From Acetobacter conturbans (GTDB lineage Bacteria; Pseudomonadota; Alphaproteobacteria; Acetobacterales; Acetobacteraceae): a stretch of DNA of 64,000 nt. The stretch is taken from contig NZ_WOSY01000002.1 in assembly GCF_011516755.1 (NCBI RefSeq), forward strand, positions 124,001 to 188,000, written 5' to 3'. The notes beneath the pieces were generated by a model that was not told the DNA's origin, searched no databases, and worked only from the letters and a program-made list of their open reading frames with translations. The translations under genes and the position numbers were made by a program. Below, piece after piece: positions 26,401-35,157 of this stretch (positions within the stretch are counted from its first letter, which is position 1; the number at the start of each line of letters is the position of its first letter).

Positions 26401-26910
26401 TCAGTTTCCCGATGGCTTGCCGGGCGCGGCAGATGGCCCCGGTTCATTCACGGAGATAACGGCTTCATCCGCGATGGAGACCACGTCCGTCGGGCGCTCG
26501 CTGTTTTCCGTTTCCTGCTGGGCGATGCCAGCCGTCATGGTCCGCAGACGAGCCACTTCTTCCCGCACGTCACTCAGGATTTCGACAAGTGCGGTATGAT
26601 CCTCGCCAGCACGCTGATCGCTGCCACGGGCCAGAATGGCGTTACCCACCATCAGCGCGGGGAGCGCAACAAGCTGAATCGCGTTGCTGACATAAAGCAG
26701 CGGCCCCTGCCATTCCGGCTTAATGACTGGAATCATCGAGAACAGAAGGAAGACATACACACACCAGATGCTGCCGAAGAGCACCGTCATTCTCACCGCG
26801 AGTCGGTCGTTAAAACGATCCACCCAGTTCGGTTTTGAAGGCGTATCGTCGTTCCGATGGTGGCCCAGATAGAACCAGTTGGGCGGATGCCAGATATGAC
26901 GGGTTTTCAT
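26401..26910 (-). CDS. Small membrane protein of unknown function
   Basis: A protein of 169 residues with a polar N-terminus (PNWVDRFNDRLAVRM), two hydrophobic segments (VLFGSIWCVYVFLLFSMIPVI and YVSNAIQLVALPALMVGNAIL), then a charged helix (HTALVEILSDVREEVARLRTM) that may be coiled coil and a disordered tail. It resembles a widespread but uncharacterised two-helix family seen also in actinobacteria, recalled without a family name. It is convergent with the YjbQ gene, 8 bases apart. Confidence 0.6.
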   Translation of the reverse strand: MKTRHIWHPPNWFYLGHHRNDDTPSKPNWVDRFNDRLAVRMTVLFGSIWCVYVFLLFSMIPVIKPEWQGPLLYVSNAIQLVALPALMVGNAILARGSDQRAGEDHTALVEILSDVREEVARLRTMTAGIAQQETENSERPTDVVSIADEAVISVNEPGPSAAPGKPSGN

Positions 26911-27067
26911 TTAGGACAGACCTGCCGATGGTTGGGTCAGTGGACACGGTTCTGTTGGGAGCCGTGCCGGACGGCGCGACCTTGCGACGGCGTGTCGGAA
27001 TCGGTCAAGCTCGGTTGAAAACATGACTGGCTCCCGCAAGGAAAATTCCCATACGGGAGGTCCCGGC

Positions 27068-28099
27068 TCAACCGGCTGAGTGGTCAATGAGGCGCTGATA
27101 GATCCCCACATAATCCTCAGCCATCCGCCGTGCGGTAAAGCGCTTTTCGAACTCCCGGCGGATGTTTCCCGTGTCCAGTGCCGCCACCGCCGGATAGGCC
27201 GCGATAGCCTCCTGTTCACTGGTGACGATGGCTCCCGTCACGCCATCCTCCATCACTTCAGGCACCGATCCATGGCGGAATGCGATCACCGGCGTCCCAC
27301 ACGCCATCGCCTCGATCATCACCAGTCCGAAAGGCTCCGGCCAGTCGATGGGCATCAACAGGGCGCGGGCTCCTGAGAGGAAAGTGGACTTTTGCGCATC
27401 GCCGATCTCTCCGATCAGCTCTACCCCGTTGCCCAGCATCGGCACGATGTCACGTTCGAAATACTCCACATCCACCTTGTCCACCTTGGCCGCGATTTTC
27501 AGGGGCATCCCAACGGCGCGGGCGATGCGAATGGCCTTGTCCACCCCCTTTTCGGGACAAATGCGCCCCAGAAAGGCGAGATAATCGCGCGGTCCGCGCT
27601 GCGGAGTCAGAAGATCCTCCGGAAGGCCGTGGAGAACCGTTCCGGCATAATTGGCCTGCGGGAGCGGGCGACGCTGGTTGTCTGAAATGGAGACGATCGG
27701 CACCTGCGGAAAGGCATCGAAAACGGGTTGCAACTCCATAAGGTCCAGACGCCCGTGCATCGTCGTCACAAAAGGCGTGGGCTGACGGCTGAAATAGGTA
27801 AAAGGCCAGTAGTCCATATGGAAATGGAGAATGTCGAACTGGTCCGCCAGCCGCGCCACACGCTCCATGAGCAGCATGTGCGGGGCGATCGGATCGCGGA
27901 TCGCGGGATCGAGCCTGAGCGCCCGGGGCCAGACGGCTTCGAGGGTGGCCGCCGTCACGCTGTCGCCACTCGCGAAAAGCGTGACATCGTGTCCCATCCT
28001 GACGAGTTCGTCTGTGAGAAAAGCCACGACCCGCTCCGTGCCACCATAGAGCTTGGGCGGCACGGCTTCATGAAGCGGCGCAATCTGGGCGATACGCAT
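27068..28099 (-). CDS. Glycosyltransferase family 4
   Basis: GT-B glycosyltransferase of 343 residues. The N-terminal domain has QIAPLHEAVPPKLYGGTERVV, typical of the AviGT4-like subgroup; the C-terminal donor-binding domain has YLAFLGRICPEKGVDKAIRIA, GEIGDAQKSTFLSGARALL and PEPFGLVMIEAMACGTPVIAF with the conserved glutamates. The sugar and acceptor are unknown. It stands alone, with a 106-base gap to the divergent ABC transporter gene. Confidence 0.88.
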   Translation of the reverse strand: MRIAQIAPLHEAVPPKLYGGTERVVAFLTDELVRMGHDVTLFASGDSVTAATLEAVWPRALRLDPAIRDPIAPHMLLMERVARLADQFDILHFHMDYWPFTYFSRQPTPFVTTMHGRLDLMELQPVFDAFPQVPIVSISDNQRRPLPQANYAGTVLHGLPEDLLTPQRGPRDYLAFLGRICPEKGVDKAIRIARAVGMPLKIAAKVDKVDVEYFERDIVPMLGNGVELIGEIGDAQKSTFLSGARALLMPIDWPEPFGLVMIEAMACGTPVIAFRHGSVPEVMEDGVTGAIVTSEQEAIAAYPAVAALDTGNIRREFEKRFTARRMAEDYVGIYQRLIDHSAG

Positions 28100-28205
28100 G
28101 ACCGGTCAACTCCGCGGCCTTGTTGTTTTTATTCAGCGCATCAGGTGGCCACCTGAATGATCTGGCGAGGCTGGACTGGAGACGCAACGCAATTCCTGCT
28201 TTGCT

Positions 28206-30095
28206 GTGTCGGTTCCCCCAGCTTTCCTCACATGCCACAAACGCATACACTCAGCCAAAAGTTGTGACAGGACGCTTACGCATGGACAGCGCTGCTTGAT
28301 ACGCGAGAGCGAAATCACGGTTCCGGACCCCGATCTTCCGCATTATGCGGGCCATCCCGTCCGGTTCCTTCTTCGATATGCCTGTAACAGAGCCTTTCCC
28401 CACCTGATGGTGTTCGGATTCGTGGCTCTCGCCGTGGCGTGCGCGGTGTTCTCCTCTTCCGCCATACGGCATCTGGTCGACACCATGACCCAGCATACCA
28501 AAGGCACATCCGTCCGGCCCGTGTGGGATGCCGTCATATGGCTGGCTGCCGTCATTGGCGTGGATAATCTCTCCTGGCGCGTCGCGGGATGGTATGCGGC
28601 CAGAACCTTCGTGGCCGTCACGGGCGATGTGAGGCGGGATCTGTTCCGCTACCTCACCGGCCACTCCATGGGCTACTTCGCCGACCGGATGCCTGCCGCA
28701 CTCGCCGCCCGCATTTCAACAGCCGGAAACGCGTCCTTCACACTCGAAAGCCTGCTGGCCTGGAACATTCTGCCACCCTGCCTCAACGTTCTGCTCTCCA
28801 TTGGCCTGATGATCAGCGTGAGCCCTCTCATGGGGAGCGTCGTTACCGCACTGGCCCTTTGTCTCGCCGGGCTGATGTTCCGGATGGCACGTGGGGGAAA
28901 AAGCCTGCACACGTCCTATGCTGGCTCAGCCGCCAATGTGGATGGAGAAGTGCAGGATGTCGTCGGCAATCTGTCCCTTGTCCGCACCTTCGGCATGCTC
29001 GGCTACGAACGCACACGACTTGCGGGCACGCTGGACAGGGAAATGGCCATCCGGGGCGTTTCCCTGCGCAACATGGAAATCCTGCGCCTTGTCCACGCCA
29101 TCCTGACAGCCGTCCTGACTACGGGCCTCCTCGTCTGGATCGTGTATCTCTGGCAAATGGGCAGCGCGACGATCGGCGATGTCGTGATGGTCGTCAGTCT
29201 TGGCTTCATGATCCTGCACGGAACACGCGATCTGGCCGTCGCCCTTGTCGAAACAGTTCAGCATACCGCCCGTCTTGGGGAAACGCTCTCAACCATCCTC
29301 ATACCGCATGAGATGAGCGACCGTGAGGACTCGCACGCTTTCCCGCACACACCGCGGGGTGAAATCGCCTTTCAGGACGTGGTTTTCCATTATCCCGGCG
29401 GCCCCAACGTGCTCGACCATTTCAATCTGCATGTAGCGGCTGGCGCGCGCGTGGGGCTGGTCGGGCGTTCCGGATCAGGCAAAAGCACGGTGCTGGCCCT
29501 GTTGCAGCGCCAGCGATACGTTCAGGGCGGTGCAGTCAGGATCGACGGCGTCGATATCCGTGAACTGTCGGAAGAAGCGCTCCGAGGGTGCATGTCCGTG
29601 GTACCGCAGGACGTTTCCCTGCTGCGGCGCTCCGTTGCCGACAATATTCGCTACGGCAAGCCGGATGCACCGGATGAGGATGTCCGGGCAGCGGCAGATG
29701 CGGCAGGCTGCACGGATTTCATCATTGCCCTGCCGCAGGGTTTCGACACGGAAGTCGGAGATCGCGGCGTGAAGCTCTCCGGCGGACAACGGCAGCGGCT
29801 GGCAATTGCCCGTGCCTTCCTGCGAAACGCCCCCATCCTTATTCTTGACGAAGCGACCAGTGCGCTGGACAGCGAAAGCGAGCATCACATTCAGGAGGCT
29901 CTCCACCGCCTGATGCAGGGACGCACCGTCATCGCCGTGGCTCATCGCCTTTCGACACTCCGCGATTTCGACAGGATTGTCGTCATGCAGACGGGGCGCA
30001 TCATCGAGGATGGCTCGCCGTCCGATCTCGAACGTCAGGACGGCCCGTTCCGCGACTTCCTTGAGTTGCAGGCGTTCGATATCCCCCCCCTCTGA
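28206..30095 (+). CDS. ABC exporter (fused membrane and ATPase domains)
   Basis: A half-transporter of up to 629 residues. The membrane domain (about 50-340) has hydrophobic spans such as PHLMVFGFVALAVACAVF. The nucleotide-binding domain has Walker A GRSGSGKST, Q-loop PQDVSLLRRSV, signature LSGGQRQRLAIARAFL, Walker B ILILDEATSALDSES and switch histidine VIAVAHRLSTL. These are standard for MsbA-like exporters. No ATG suits the N-terminus: GTG 28206 is the longest start and TTG 28296 another. The substrate is unknown. Confidence 0.88.
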   Translation: MSVPPAFLTCHKRIHSAKSCDRTLTHGQRCLIRESEITVPDPDLPHYAGHPVRFLLRYACNRAFPHLMVFGFVALAVACAVFSSSAIRHLVDTMTQHTKGTSVRPVWDAVIWLAAVIGVDNLSWRVAGWYAARTFVAVTGDVRRDLFRYLTGHSMGYFADRMPAALAARISTAGNASFTLESLLAWNILPPCLNVLLSIGLMISVSPLMGSVVTALALCLAGLMFRMARGGKSLHTSYAGSAANVDGEVQDVVGNLSLVRTFGMLGYERTRLAGTLDREMAIRGVSLRNMEILRLVHAILTAVLTTGLLVWIVYLWQMGSATIGDVVMVVSLGFMILHGTRDLAVALVETVQHTARLGETLSTILIPHEMSDREDSHAFPHTPRGEIAFQDVVFHYPGGPNVLDHFNLHVAAGARVGLVGRSGSGKSTVLALLQRQRYVQGGAVRIDGVDIRELSEEALRGCMSVVPQDVSLLRRSVADNIRYGKPDAPDEDVRAAADAAGCTDFIIALPQGFDTEVGDRGVKLSGGQRQRLAIARAFLRNAPILILDEATSALDSESEHHIQEALHRLMQGRTVIAVAHRLSTLRDFDRIVVMQTGRIIEDGSPSDLERQDGPFRDFLELQAFDIPPL

Positions 30096-30158
30096 CGGGC
30101 CGCCAAGGCTGTCCTTCTTTCGTCCAAAGCCATTGTGCAATCAGGGAGACCCTTCCTC

Positions 30159-30560
30159 GTGGCCAAAATGATTCATTCGATGATCCGCGTTCGCGATGAA
30201 CAAACATCGCTGGCTTTCTATGAAAAAGCCTTCAGGCTGAGTGTGGCGGAGCGGATCGTCTTTGACAGCTTCACGCTGATTTATCTGTCGAACAGCGAGC
30301 AGAGTTTTGAGCTTGAACTGACCATCAATCACGACCGGGACCATCCCTACGATCCGGGCGACGGCTACGGACATCTCGCCGTGTCTGTCACCGATGTCGT
30401 GGCCGAACATGAACGCTTCGAGCGGGAAGGTCTGAAGCCCCAGCCGGTGAAGGAACTGTCTCATGAGGGCCGGCTGCTCGGAAAATTCTTCTTTGTCTCG
30501 GACCCTGATGGATACCGTATCGAAGTGCTCCAGCGCGGTGCGCCAGGCCGTTTTCTCTGA
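30159..30560 (+). CDS. gloA: Lactoylglutathione lyase (glyoxalase I)
   Basis: Isomerises the hemithioacetal of methylglyoxal and glutathione to lactoylglutathione, in the cytoplasm. The 133-residue protein has IHSMIRVRDEQTSLAFYEKAF, ELELTINHD, GDGYGHLAVSVTD and FVSDPDGYRIEVLQR. The metal ligands His in IHSMIR, Glu in FELEL, His in YGHLAV and Glu in RIEVLQ are all visible. Start is GTG 30159, with CAGGGAGA upstream; an in-frame GTG at 30135 is less likely. Confidence 0.93.
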   Translation: MAKMIHSMIRVRDEQTSLAFYEKAFRLSVAERIVFDSFTLIYLSNSEQSFELELTINHDRDHPYDPGDGYGHLAVSVTDVVAEHERFEREGLKPQPVKELSHEGRLLGKFFFVSDPDGYRIEVLQRGAPGRFL

Positions 30561-30575
30561 CGGCCCACGCATAAG

Positions 30576-30613
30576 AAAAAACCCCGCGAGCCTTTTCGGC
30601 TGCGGGGTTTTTT
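30576..30613. terminator. Bidirectional intrinsic terminator
   Basis: AAAAAACCCCGC (30576-30587) pairs with GCGGGGTTTTTT (30602-30613), with further AGCC/GGCT pairing in the loop. The A run and T run give a terminator on either strand. It lies between the convergent gloA and acetate transporter genes, 15 and 17 bases from their ends, and should end both transcripts. Confidence 0.92.
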
Positions 30614-30630
30614 CTGACGTAAAGAGGTCC

Positions 30631-31227
30631 TTAGACTGCCAGTCTTACGGAAGACGGCGGTGCCGGATGATGGTGGGCACCGATCGGCAGGACGGGATGA
30701 CCGAACTGCTCCTCAAGCACTTCCGCCATCGCCAGATAAAGAGCTGAGGCACCACAGGCGAGCCCTTCAAAACCGGCGAAATGCGTAATGGCTGCGTTTC
30801 CACTCGCCTCTCCCAGAGCGAGAAGGGCGAAGAGTACGACCAGAGACGCGAACACGAACTGCAGCACGCGATTGGCCTTGAGGGTGCCTACAAACATGAA
30901 AGCCGTGAACACACCCCACAGACCGAGGAAAACAACCATCGCGCCGGGTGTTGCCGGAGCAGCCAGACCGAATTTCGGCAGAAAGATCAGAACGGCGAGA
31001 CTGATCCAGAACGCGCCAAACGAGGAAAATGCAGTGAAACCGAAGGTGTTCCCGCGGGGATATTCGAGCATGCCTGCGCAGAACTGGGCGAAGCCTCCAA
31101 ACGCAAGGCCCATGGCGAGCACTGACGAATTGAGGGGTAGAAAACCCGCATTACAGACGTTGAGCAGAATGGTGGTCATTCCAAACCCCGCAAGACCAAG
31201 CGGTGCCGGATTGGCTAGGCGATCCAT
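30631..31227 (-). CDS. satP: Acetate uptake transporter, GPR1/FUN34/YaaH family
   Basis: Inner-membrane carboxylate transporter of about 198 residues with six hydrophobic spans. It begins with the family hallmark NPAPLGLAGFGMTT, followed by FGGFAQFCAGMLEYPRGNTFG and FSSFGAFW. E. coli SatP moves acetate and succinate. In an acetic acid bacterium this could serve acetate assimilation after ethanol is consumed (inference). The ATG at 31227 has AGGGAG ten bases upstream; a GTG at 31236 is also in frame. Confidence 0.93.
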   Translation of the reverse strand: MDRLANPAPLGLAGFGMTTILLNVCNAGFLPLNSSVLAMGLAFGGFAQFCAGMLEYPRGNTFGFTAFSSFGAFWISLAVLIFLPKFGLAAPATPGAMVVFLGLWGVFTAFMFVGTLKANRVLQFVFASLVVLFALLALGEASGNAAITHFAGFEGLACGASALYLAMAEVLEEQFGHPVLPIGAHHHPAPPSSVRLAV

Positions 31228-31366
31228 GACATACACTCCCTGAAAGAGGAGATTGAGCGCGGGAAGCAGTCCTGTTCCCCGATCCCTGATGCTTGCCCGT
31301 CAAACCACGTTTAACAATTAAAATAATAACTAAAATACGATTCCTATATTTCACGATAGAGTGCGT

Positions 31367-32152
31367 TCAGGGAGAGCGGTATGTATCCGTCAAAGGAACA
31401 ACCTCTCCGCCTTGTCCATAATTGGCCAGCGCCTGCACACCCCACACAATCCATCTGCCATCCGGCTGACGACCAAGCAACGGCGCGCCACTGCTGCCTC
31501 GCGTGGCGGAACAGTCATGACGGATCAGAGGCTTCCCCTCTCCGTCCCAGCCGATTCCAATGACGCGGCAACCCATATCGGACCTGATGATCTCACTGAA
31601 GTCCTGCTCGTACCCCCCGAGGACCACATCCGTACCGACGGAAGGGAGACCGCTGGCCACGGGCAGAATCTGATCTGGAGTGGCAACGGGCACCTCCAGA
31701 AACAGGGTGGCGCGATCAAAGGCCGCAGTGGCGTTTTCTCGTCGCTCGTCATAATTCGGCGATACGATGATCCGTGTAGCGCGCGCATGAGCGGCATATT
31801 GCCCCTTGCTATACGCACGCAGAAAATGAATGTCCTGCGGCCGGATGTAATGGCCGGTCTTTGGAAGAAACAGGCAATGAGCCGCAGTTTCCACGACATT
31901 GGGAGCAATCAGGAAGCCTGTGCAACGACTGCCCAGTTCCGTTTGCACACGTCCGATGGCGCTCCACGGAAGCGCAGTCATATCGACTGTCTGCCTCATG
32001 TCCGTTGGGCCAATACCGGGCCGGAGCGGTATCGCCGCCTGAACGGAGGATGCAGGCAGTCCAGCGAAAAGCAGGCCCAGTGCCATGCAGGGAAAAATGG
32101 AATGATTACGGAAAACTTTGAGGCAGAATCTAAGTCGCGTTAATTTACTCAT
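31367..32152 (-). CDS. Secreted trypsin-like serine protease (S1/V8-like)
   Basis: Exported protease of 261 residues. A long N-terminus contains the signal PCMALGLLFAGLPASSVQA. The catalytic triad is visible: His92 in ETAAHC, Asp146 in AAFDRATL, and Ser221 in TRGSSGAPLLG. The GSSG form rather than GDSG fits the V8/glutamyl-endopeptidase branch. Cysteines at Cys77 and Cys93 may form the disulfide next to the active histidine. It lies alone; the 140 bases between it and the acetate transporter are AT-rich and may hold that gene's promoter. Confidence 0.85.
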   Translation of the reverse strand: MSKLTRLRFCLKVFRNHSIFPCMALGLLFAGLPASSVQAAIPLRPGIGPTDMRQTVDMTALPWSAIGRVQTELGSRCTGFLIAPNVVETAAHCLFLPKTGHYIRPQDIHFLRAYSKGQYAAHARATRIIVSPNYDERRENATAAFDRATLFLEVPVATPDQILPVASGLPSVGTDVVLGGYEQDFSEIIRSDMGCRVIGIGWDGEGKPLIRHDCSATRGSSGAPLLGRQPDGRWIVWGVQALANYGQGGEVVPLTDTYRSP

Positions 32153-32240
32153 TTTTAAATACCCGCTGTCAGTCTGCGCTTATTGAAACAGCGCACATTC
32201 CATGCAGGGGATTTTATCCTCCGATATTGCTCCGTTGGTG

Positions 32241-32276
32241 ACCTGGCTGCCTGCGCTCTGGCAAAAGCAGCCAGGT
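32241..32276 (-). terminator. Hairpin at the end of cdd
   Basis: ACCTGGCTGC (32241-32250) pairs perfectly with GCAGCCAGGT (32267-32276), a 10-bp stem beginning at the cdd stop codon. There is no T run on the minus strand, so termination would not be classical. Confidence 0.5.
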
Positions 32277-32692
32277 TATCCACCGTGCCCAAGGTTGCTC
32301 GGCCCAAAGCTGTCCGGCAACAATTCACTTAAAGTGCGGGTCAGGAGAATGGCCCCCTCGGCATTCACGATGTGAATGCGCATCGTCGGAGCACCGAACT
32401 CCCTCAGCTTCTGGCGACACCCGCCGCAAGGCGTGCAAGGGGCCGAGCCGCCACCGCACACCACAGCTTCGACAATGCAAGTTCCCCCGGCAGACACCAT
32501 TGCAGCAATGGCCCCTGCTTCGGCGCATATCCCTTCCGGATAAGCGGCATTTTCAACGTTACAACCCACATGAAGCGAGCCGTCTTCACATCGTAAAGCG
32601 GCTCCCACCATGAAACTGGAATAGGGCGCGTAAGCACGTTGCCGGACGGCGAGTGCAGCCGCCACGAGTTCGTTCTTTTCCGGCGCCTCCAC
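32276..32692 (-). CDS. cdd: Cytidine deaminase
   Basis: Hydrolyses cytidine and deoxycytidine to uridine forms in pyrimidine salvage. The 138-residue protein has AYAPYSSFMVGAALRCEDG, GCNVENAAYPEGICAEAGAI (zinc-ligand Cys and catalytic Glu in CAEA) and PCTPCGGCRQ (the other two zinc cysteines). The start is a GTG at 32692, three bases after the galE stop, so the two genes form an operon. With upp (47536) it gives a pyrimidine salvage route. Confidence 0.95.
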   Translation of the reverse strand: MEAPEKNELVAAALAVRQRAYAPYSSFMVGAALRCEDGSLHVGCNVENAAYPEGICAEAGAIAAMVSAGGTCIVEAVVCGGGSAPCTPCGGCRQKLREFGAPTMRIHIVNAEGAILLTRTLSELLPDSFGPSNLGHGG

Positions 32693-32695
32693 AAC

Positions 32696-33679
32696 TCAGT
32701 CCGCATATCCGTTGGGATGAGCCTTGCGCCATGCCAGAGCTGTTTCAACAGTCTGATCGATTTCGGTGAAATGCGGCTTCCAGCCTGTTTCCCGCATGAT
32801 GAGGGAGGGACTGGCGACGAGCATCGCCGGATCACCCGCGCGACGGTCCCCGAGCTTCCACGGAACAGGCAGTCCACTGACCTTTTCGACGGCCCGGATA
32901 ATCTCCATATTGGAGTTACCCCTTCCGGTTCCAACATTGTAGGTCACGCTACGCTCTTCCAGAAGCGGCAATACGGCGAGATGGGCCTGCGCAAGATCGC
33001 TGACGTGGATGTAGTCGCGGACGCAACTTCCATCTGGTGTCGGATAATCCTGACCAAACAGCGTCAACTCACCACGCCGTCCCAGCGCCGCATCAATGAC
33101 CAGCGGCATGAGATGCGTTTCCGGCTTGTGATCTTCCCCGGCACGGCCTTGCGGGTCACAGCCGGCCGCATTGAAATAGCGGAGACAGGCGCTGCGGAAG
33201 CCGTGAATACGATCAGCCCAGTAGAGCGCCCGCTCCACGACGTATTTGCTCTCGCCATAAGCCGAACCCGGATGAACCGGCGTTTCTTCGTCGATCAGCT
33301 CATTTCCGGCTGAACCGAAAAGCGCCGCCGTGGAAGAAAACACAAACTTCCCAACCCCGTTGCGGATGCAGGCGTCGATCAGCCCAAACCCGAGCGCGCC
33401 ATTGGCGAGCATGTACATCATCGGATGCTGCATGCTCTCACCGACGAGAGAGAGAGCCGCGAAGTGAAACACGCAGTCCCACGGCCCGTCAGCAAGGACG
33501 TTGTCGAGTAGGGGAATGTCCGCCAGATCACCATGAATGAACCGCGCGCCTTCCGGAACTGCGGCGCGGTGGCCCGTGCGCAGACTGTCGAACACGGTCA
33601 CTTCGTGACCGGCATCCAGAAGGGCCAGAACCATATGACTGCCGACGTAGCCCGCGCCGCCTGTTACAAGAAAACGCAT
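32696..33679 (-). CDS. galE: UDP-glucose 4-epimerase
   Basis: Interconverts UDP-glucose and UDP-galactose using bound NAD. The 327-residue protein has the Rossmann motif TGGAGYVGSH at the N-terminus, FHFAALSLVGESMQHP, the catalytic SSTAALFG and YGESK (Tyr-X3-Lys), and the C-terminal NVGTGRGNSNMEIIRAVE. It likely supplies UDP-galactose for the polysaccharide genes in this window. A sugar permease gene is divergent from it, 171 bases away. Confidence 0.95.
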   Translation of the reverse strand: MRFLVTGGAGYVGSHMVLALLDAGHEVTVFDSLRTGHRAAVPEGARFIHGDLADIPLLDNVLADGPWDCVFHFAALSLVGESMQHPMMYMLANGALGFGLIDACIRNGVGKFVFSSTAALFGSAGNELIDEETPVHPGSAYGESKYVVERALYWADRIHGFRSACLRYFNAAGCDPQGRAGEDHKPETHLMPLVIDAALGRRGELTLFGQDYPTPDGSCVRDYIHVSDLAQAHLAVLPLLEERSVTYNVGTGRGNSNMEIIRAVEKVSGLPVPWKLGDRRAGDPAMLVASPSLIMRETGWKPHFTEIDQTVETALAWRKAHPNGYAD

Positions 33680-33850
33680 TCTAATTTCCTGATCGCTCTT
33701 TCATGGGTGTCTCTGTTGACCCATGCTTGATACCATTACCTCAACATTACGTCGGGCTTAGCACAATGTTAAAAATCAACTAACAAAAGATCTTCACTTT
33801 ATTCAAAGCTATTCAAAAAACCCATAGAAGGTTCAGGATCTTTCAACATC

Positions 33851-35128
33851 GTGTATAAATCAGTCATTTTCCCACGATTGAGATTTCCCTGCCCTGCCGG
33901 CTCATTCGGCTGGGCACCTGTCCTGACCACCGCCGGTCTTTTCTTTCTTATCGGCTTCGTCACATGGCTGAACGGACCACTGATTTCTTTCGTACGCGTC
34001 GCCTTCTCGCTTTCAGATGTCGGCGCGTTTCTTGTTCCTCTGGTCTTCTATCTTTCTTATCTCATTTTTGCACTTCCCGCTGCAAAAATTGCACAGAGAA
34101 CCGGCCTCAAACTCGGTTTCTCACTAGCGCTCGCCACCATGGGCGGCGGAACCGCACTGTTCGGCCAGTTTATCGCAGATCGTTCCTATTCGGGCGCCCT
34201 GACCGGCCTGCTGATCATCGGCGCCGGACTGTCTCTCCTGCAGGTAACGGTCAATCCTTATGTCAGTTTGCTAGGACCTCATGACAGGGCTGCCCAGCGC
34301 ATTGCCATCATGGGATTATGCAACAAATGCGCAGGCATCGCCGCGCCTGTCGTGCTTGCTGCCTGGGCCATGAATAATATCGGCACAGTGGCCGAGGAGG
34401 CGCGCCATGCGGCGGCAGGTCCAGAGCGCGAGGCTATTCTTTCGAACTTCGCCCACGCCATATACTGGCCCTACCTCATCATGGCAGCCCTTCTCATCCT
34501 TGCTTCAGGGGCCGTGATGATGTCCGGCCTGCCGGATCTCACTCCTACGGAACCGGCTCTTGCGAAATCGTCGTCTTTTCGTTTTACGCCACGCCTGCGA
34601 GGCGGCATCGTCACAACATTCATCTATGTCGGCATCGAAGTTCTCGCGGGAGACGCCATAGGCACTTATGGACAGGGATTCGGGCTTCCGCTCGACCAGA
34701 CGCGCTTTTTCACCGCCCTGACCCTTGCCGCGATGATGATCGGCTATGCCGGAGGCCTGCTTATCGTTCCGCGCTTTATTTCGCAGGAACGCTGCATGGC
34801 CCTGTCCTGCTTATTCGGCGTTACCCTCTCCGTCGCGGCATTTTGCACCCAGGGTCATGTGTCCATTCTCTGCGTGGCCCTCCTCGGTCTGGCCAACGCG
34901 ATGATCATGCCCGGCCTGTTCCCGATGGCCATTCGCAATGCGGGCTCCCATGTCCCGACGGCCTCCGCCCTGCTGGTCATGGCATTTTCGGGGGGAGCGT
35001 TCACTCCTCAGCTCTTTGTGCTGCTCAAACCGCTTTTCGGCTTTCAGGAGACCTTTAGCGCCCTCGCGATCCTGTCCTATGGTGTGGTTCTGGCTTATTC
35101 GTTACGCTTCTCAAACGCATTACGCTGA
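33851..35128 (+). CDS. Sugar MFS transporter, FucP/GluP family
   Basis: Proton-coupled sugar importer of 425 residues with about twelve membrane helices. It has GFVTWLNGPLISFVR, matching the glucose/galactose transporter signature, then LPAAKIAQRTGLKLG, QVTVNPYVSLLG (a strong GluP/FucP motif) and NKCAGIAAPV. Start is GTG 33851 with a weak ribosome site. Its position opposite galE suggests glucose or galactose as substrate; this is inference. It may be co-transcribed with the nickel/cobalt transporter 29 bases later. Confidence 0.88.
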   Translation: MYKSVIFPRLRFPCPAGSFGWAPVLTTAGLFFLIGFVTWLNGPLISFVRVAFSLSDVGAFLVPLVFYLSYLIFALPAAKIAQRTGLKLGFSLALATMGGGTALFGQFIADRSYSGALTGLLIIGAGLSLLQVTVNPYVSLLGPHDRAAQRIAIMGLCNKCAGIAAPVVLAAWAMNNIGTVAEEARHAAAGPEREAILSNFAHAIYWPYLIMAALLILASGAVMMSGLPDLTPTEPALAKSSSFRFTPRLRGGIVTTFIYVGIEVLAGDAIGTYGQGFGLPLDQTRFFTALTLAAMMIGYAGGLLIVPRFISQERCMALSCLFGVTLSVAAFCTQGHVSILCVALLGLANAMIMPGLFPMAIRNAGSHVPTASALLVMAFSGGAFTPQLFVLLKPLFGFQETFSALAILSYGVVLAYSLRFSNALR

Positions 35129-35157
35129 CCTTTTCCATCCAAGGAGCGTCTCGGAAA

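Noticed and set aside
31511-31540. GSSG instead of GDSG as a sign of an inactive serine protease
   Set aside because: The V8/glutamyl-endopeptidase branch naturally has GxSG with other residues, and the His, Asp and Ser triad is intact.
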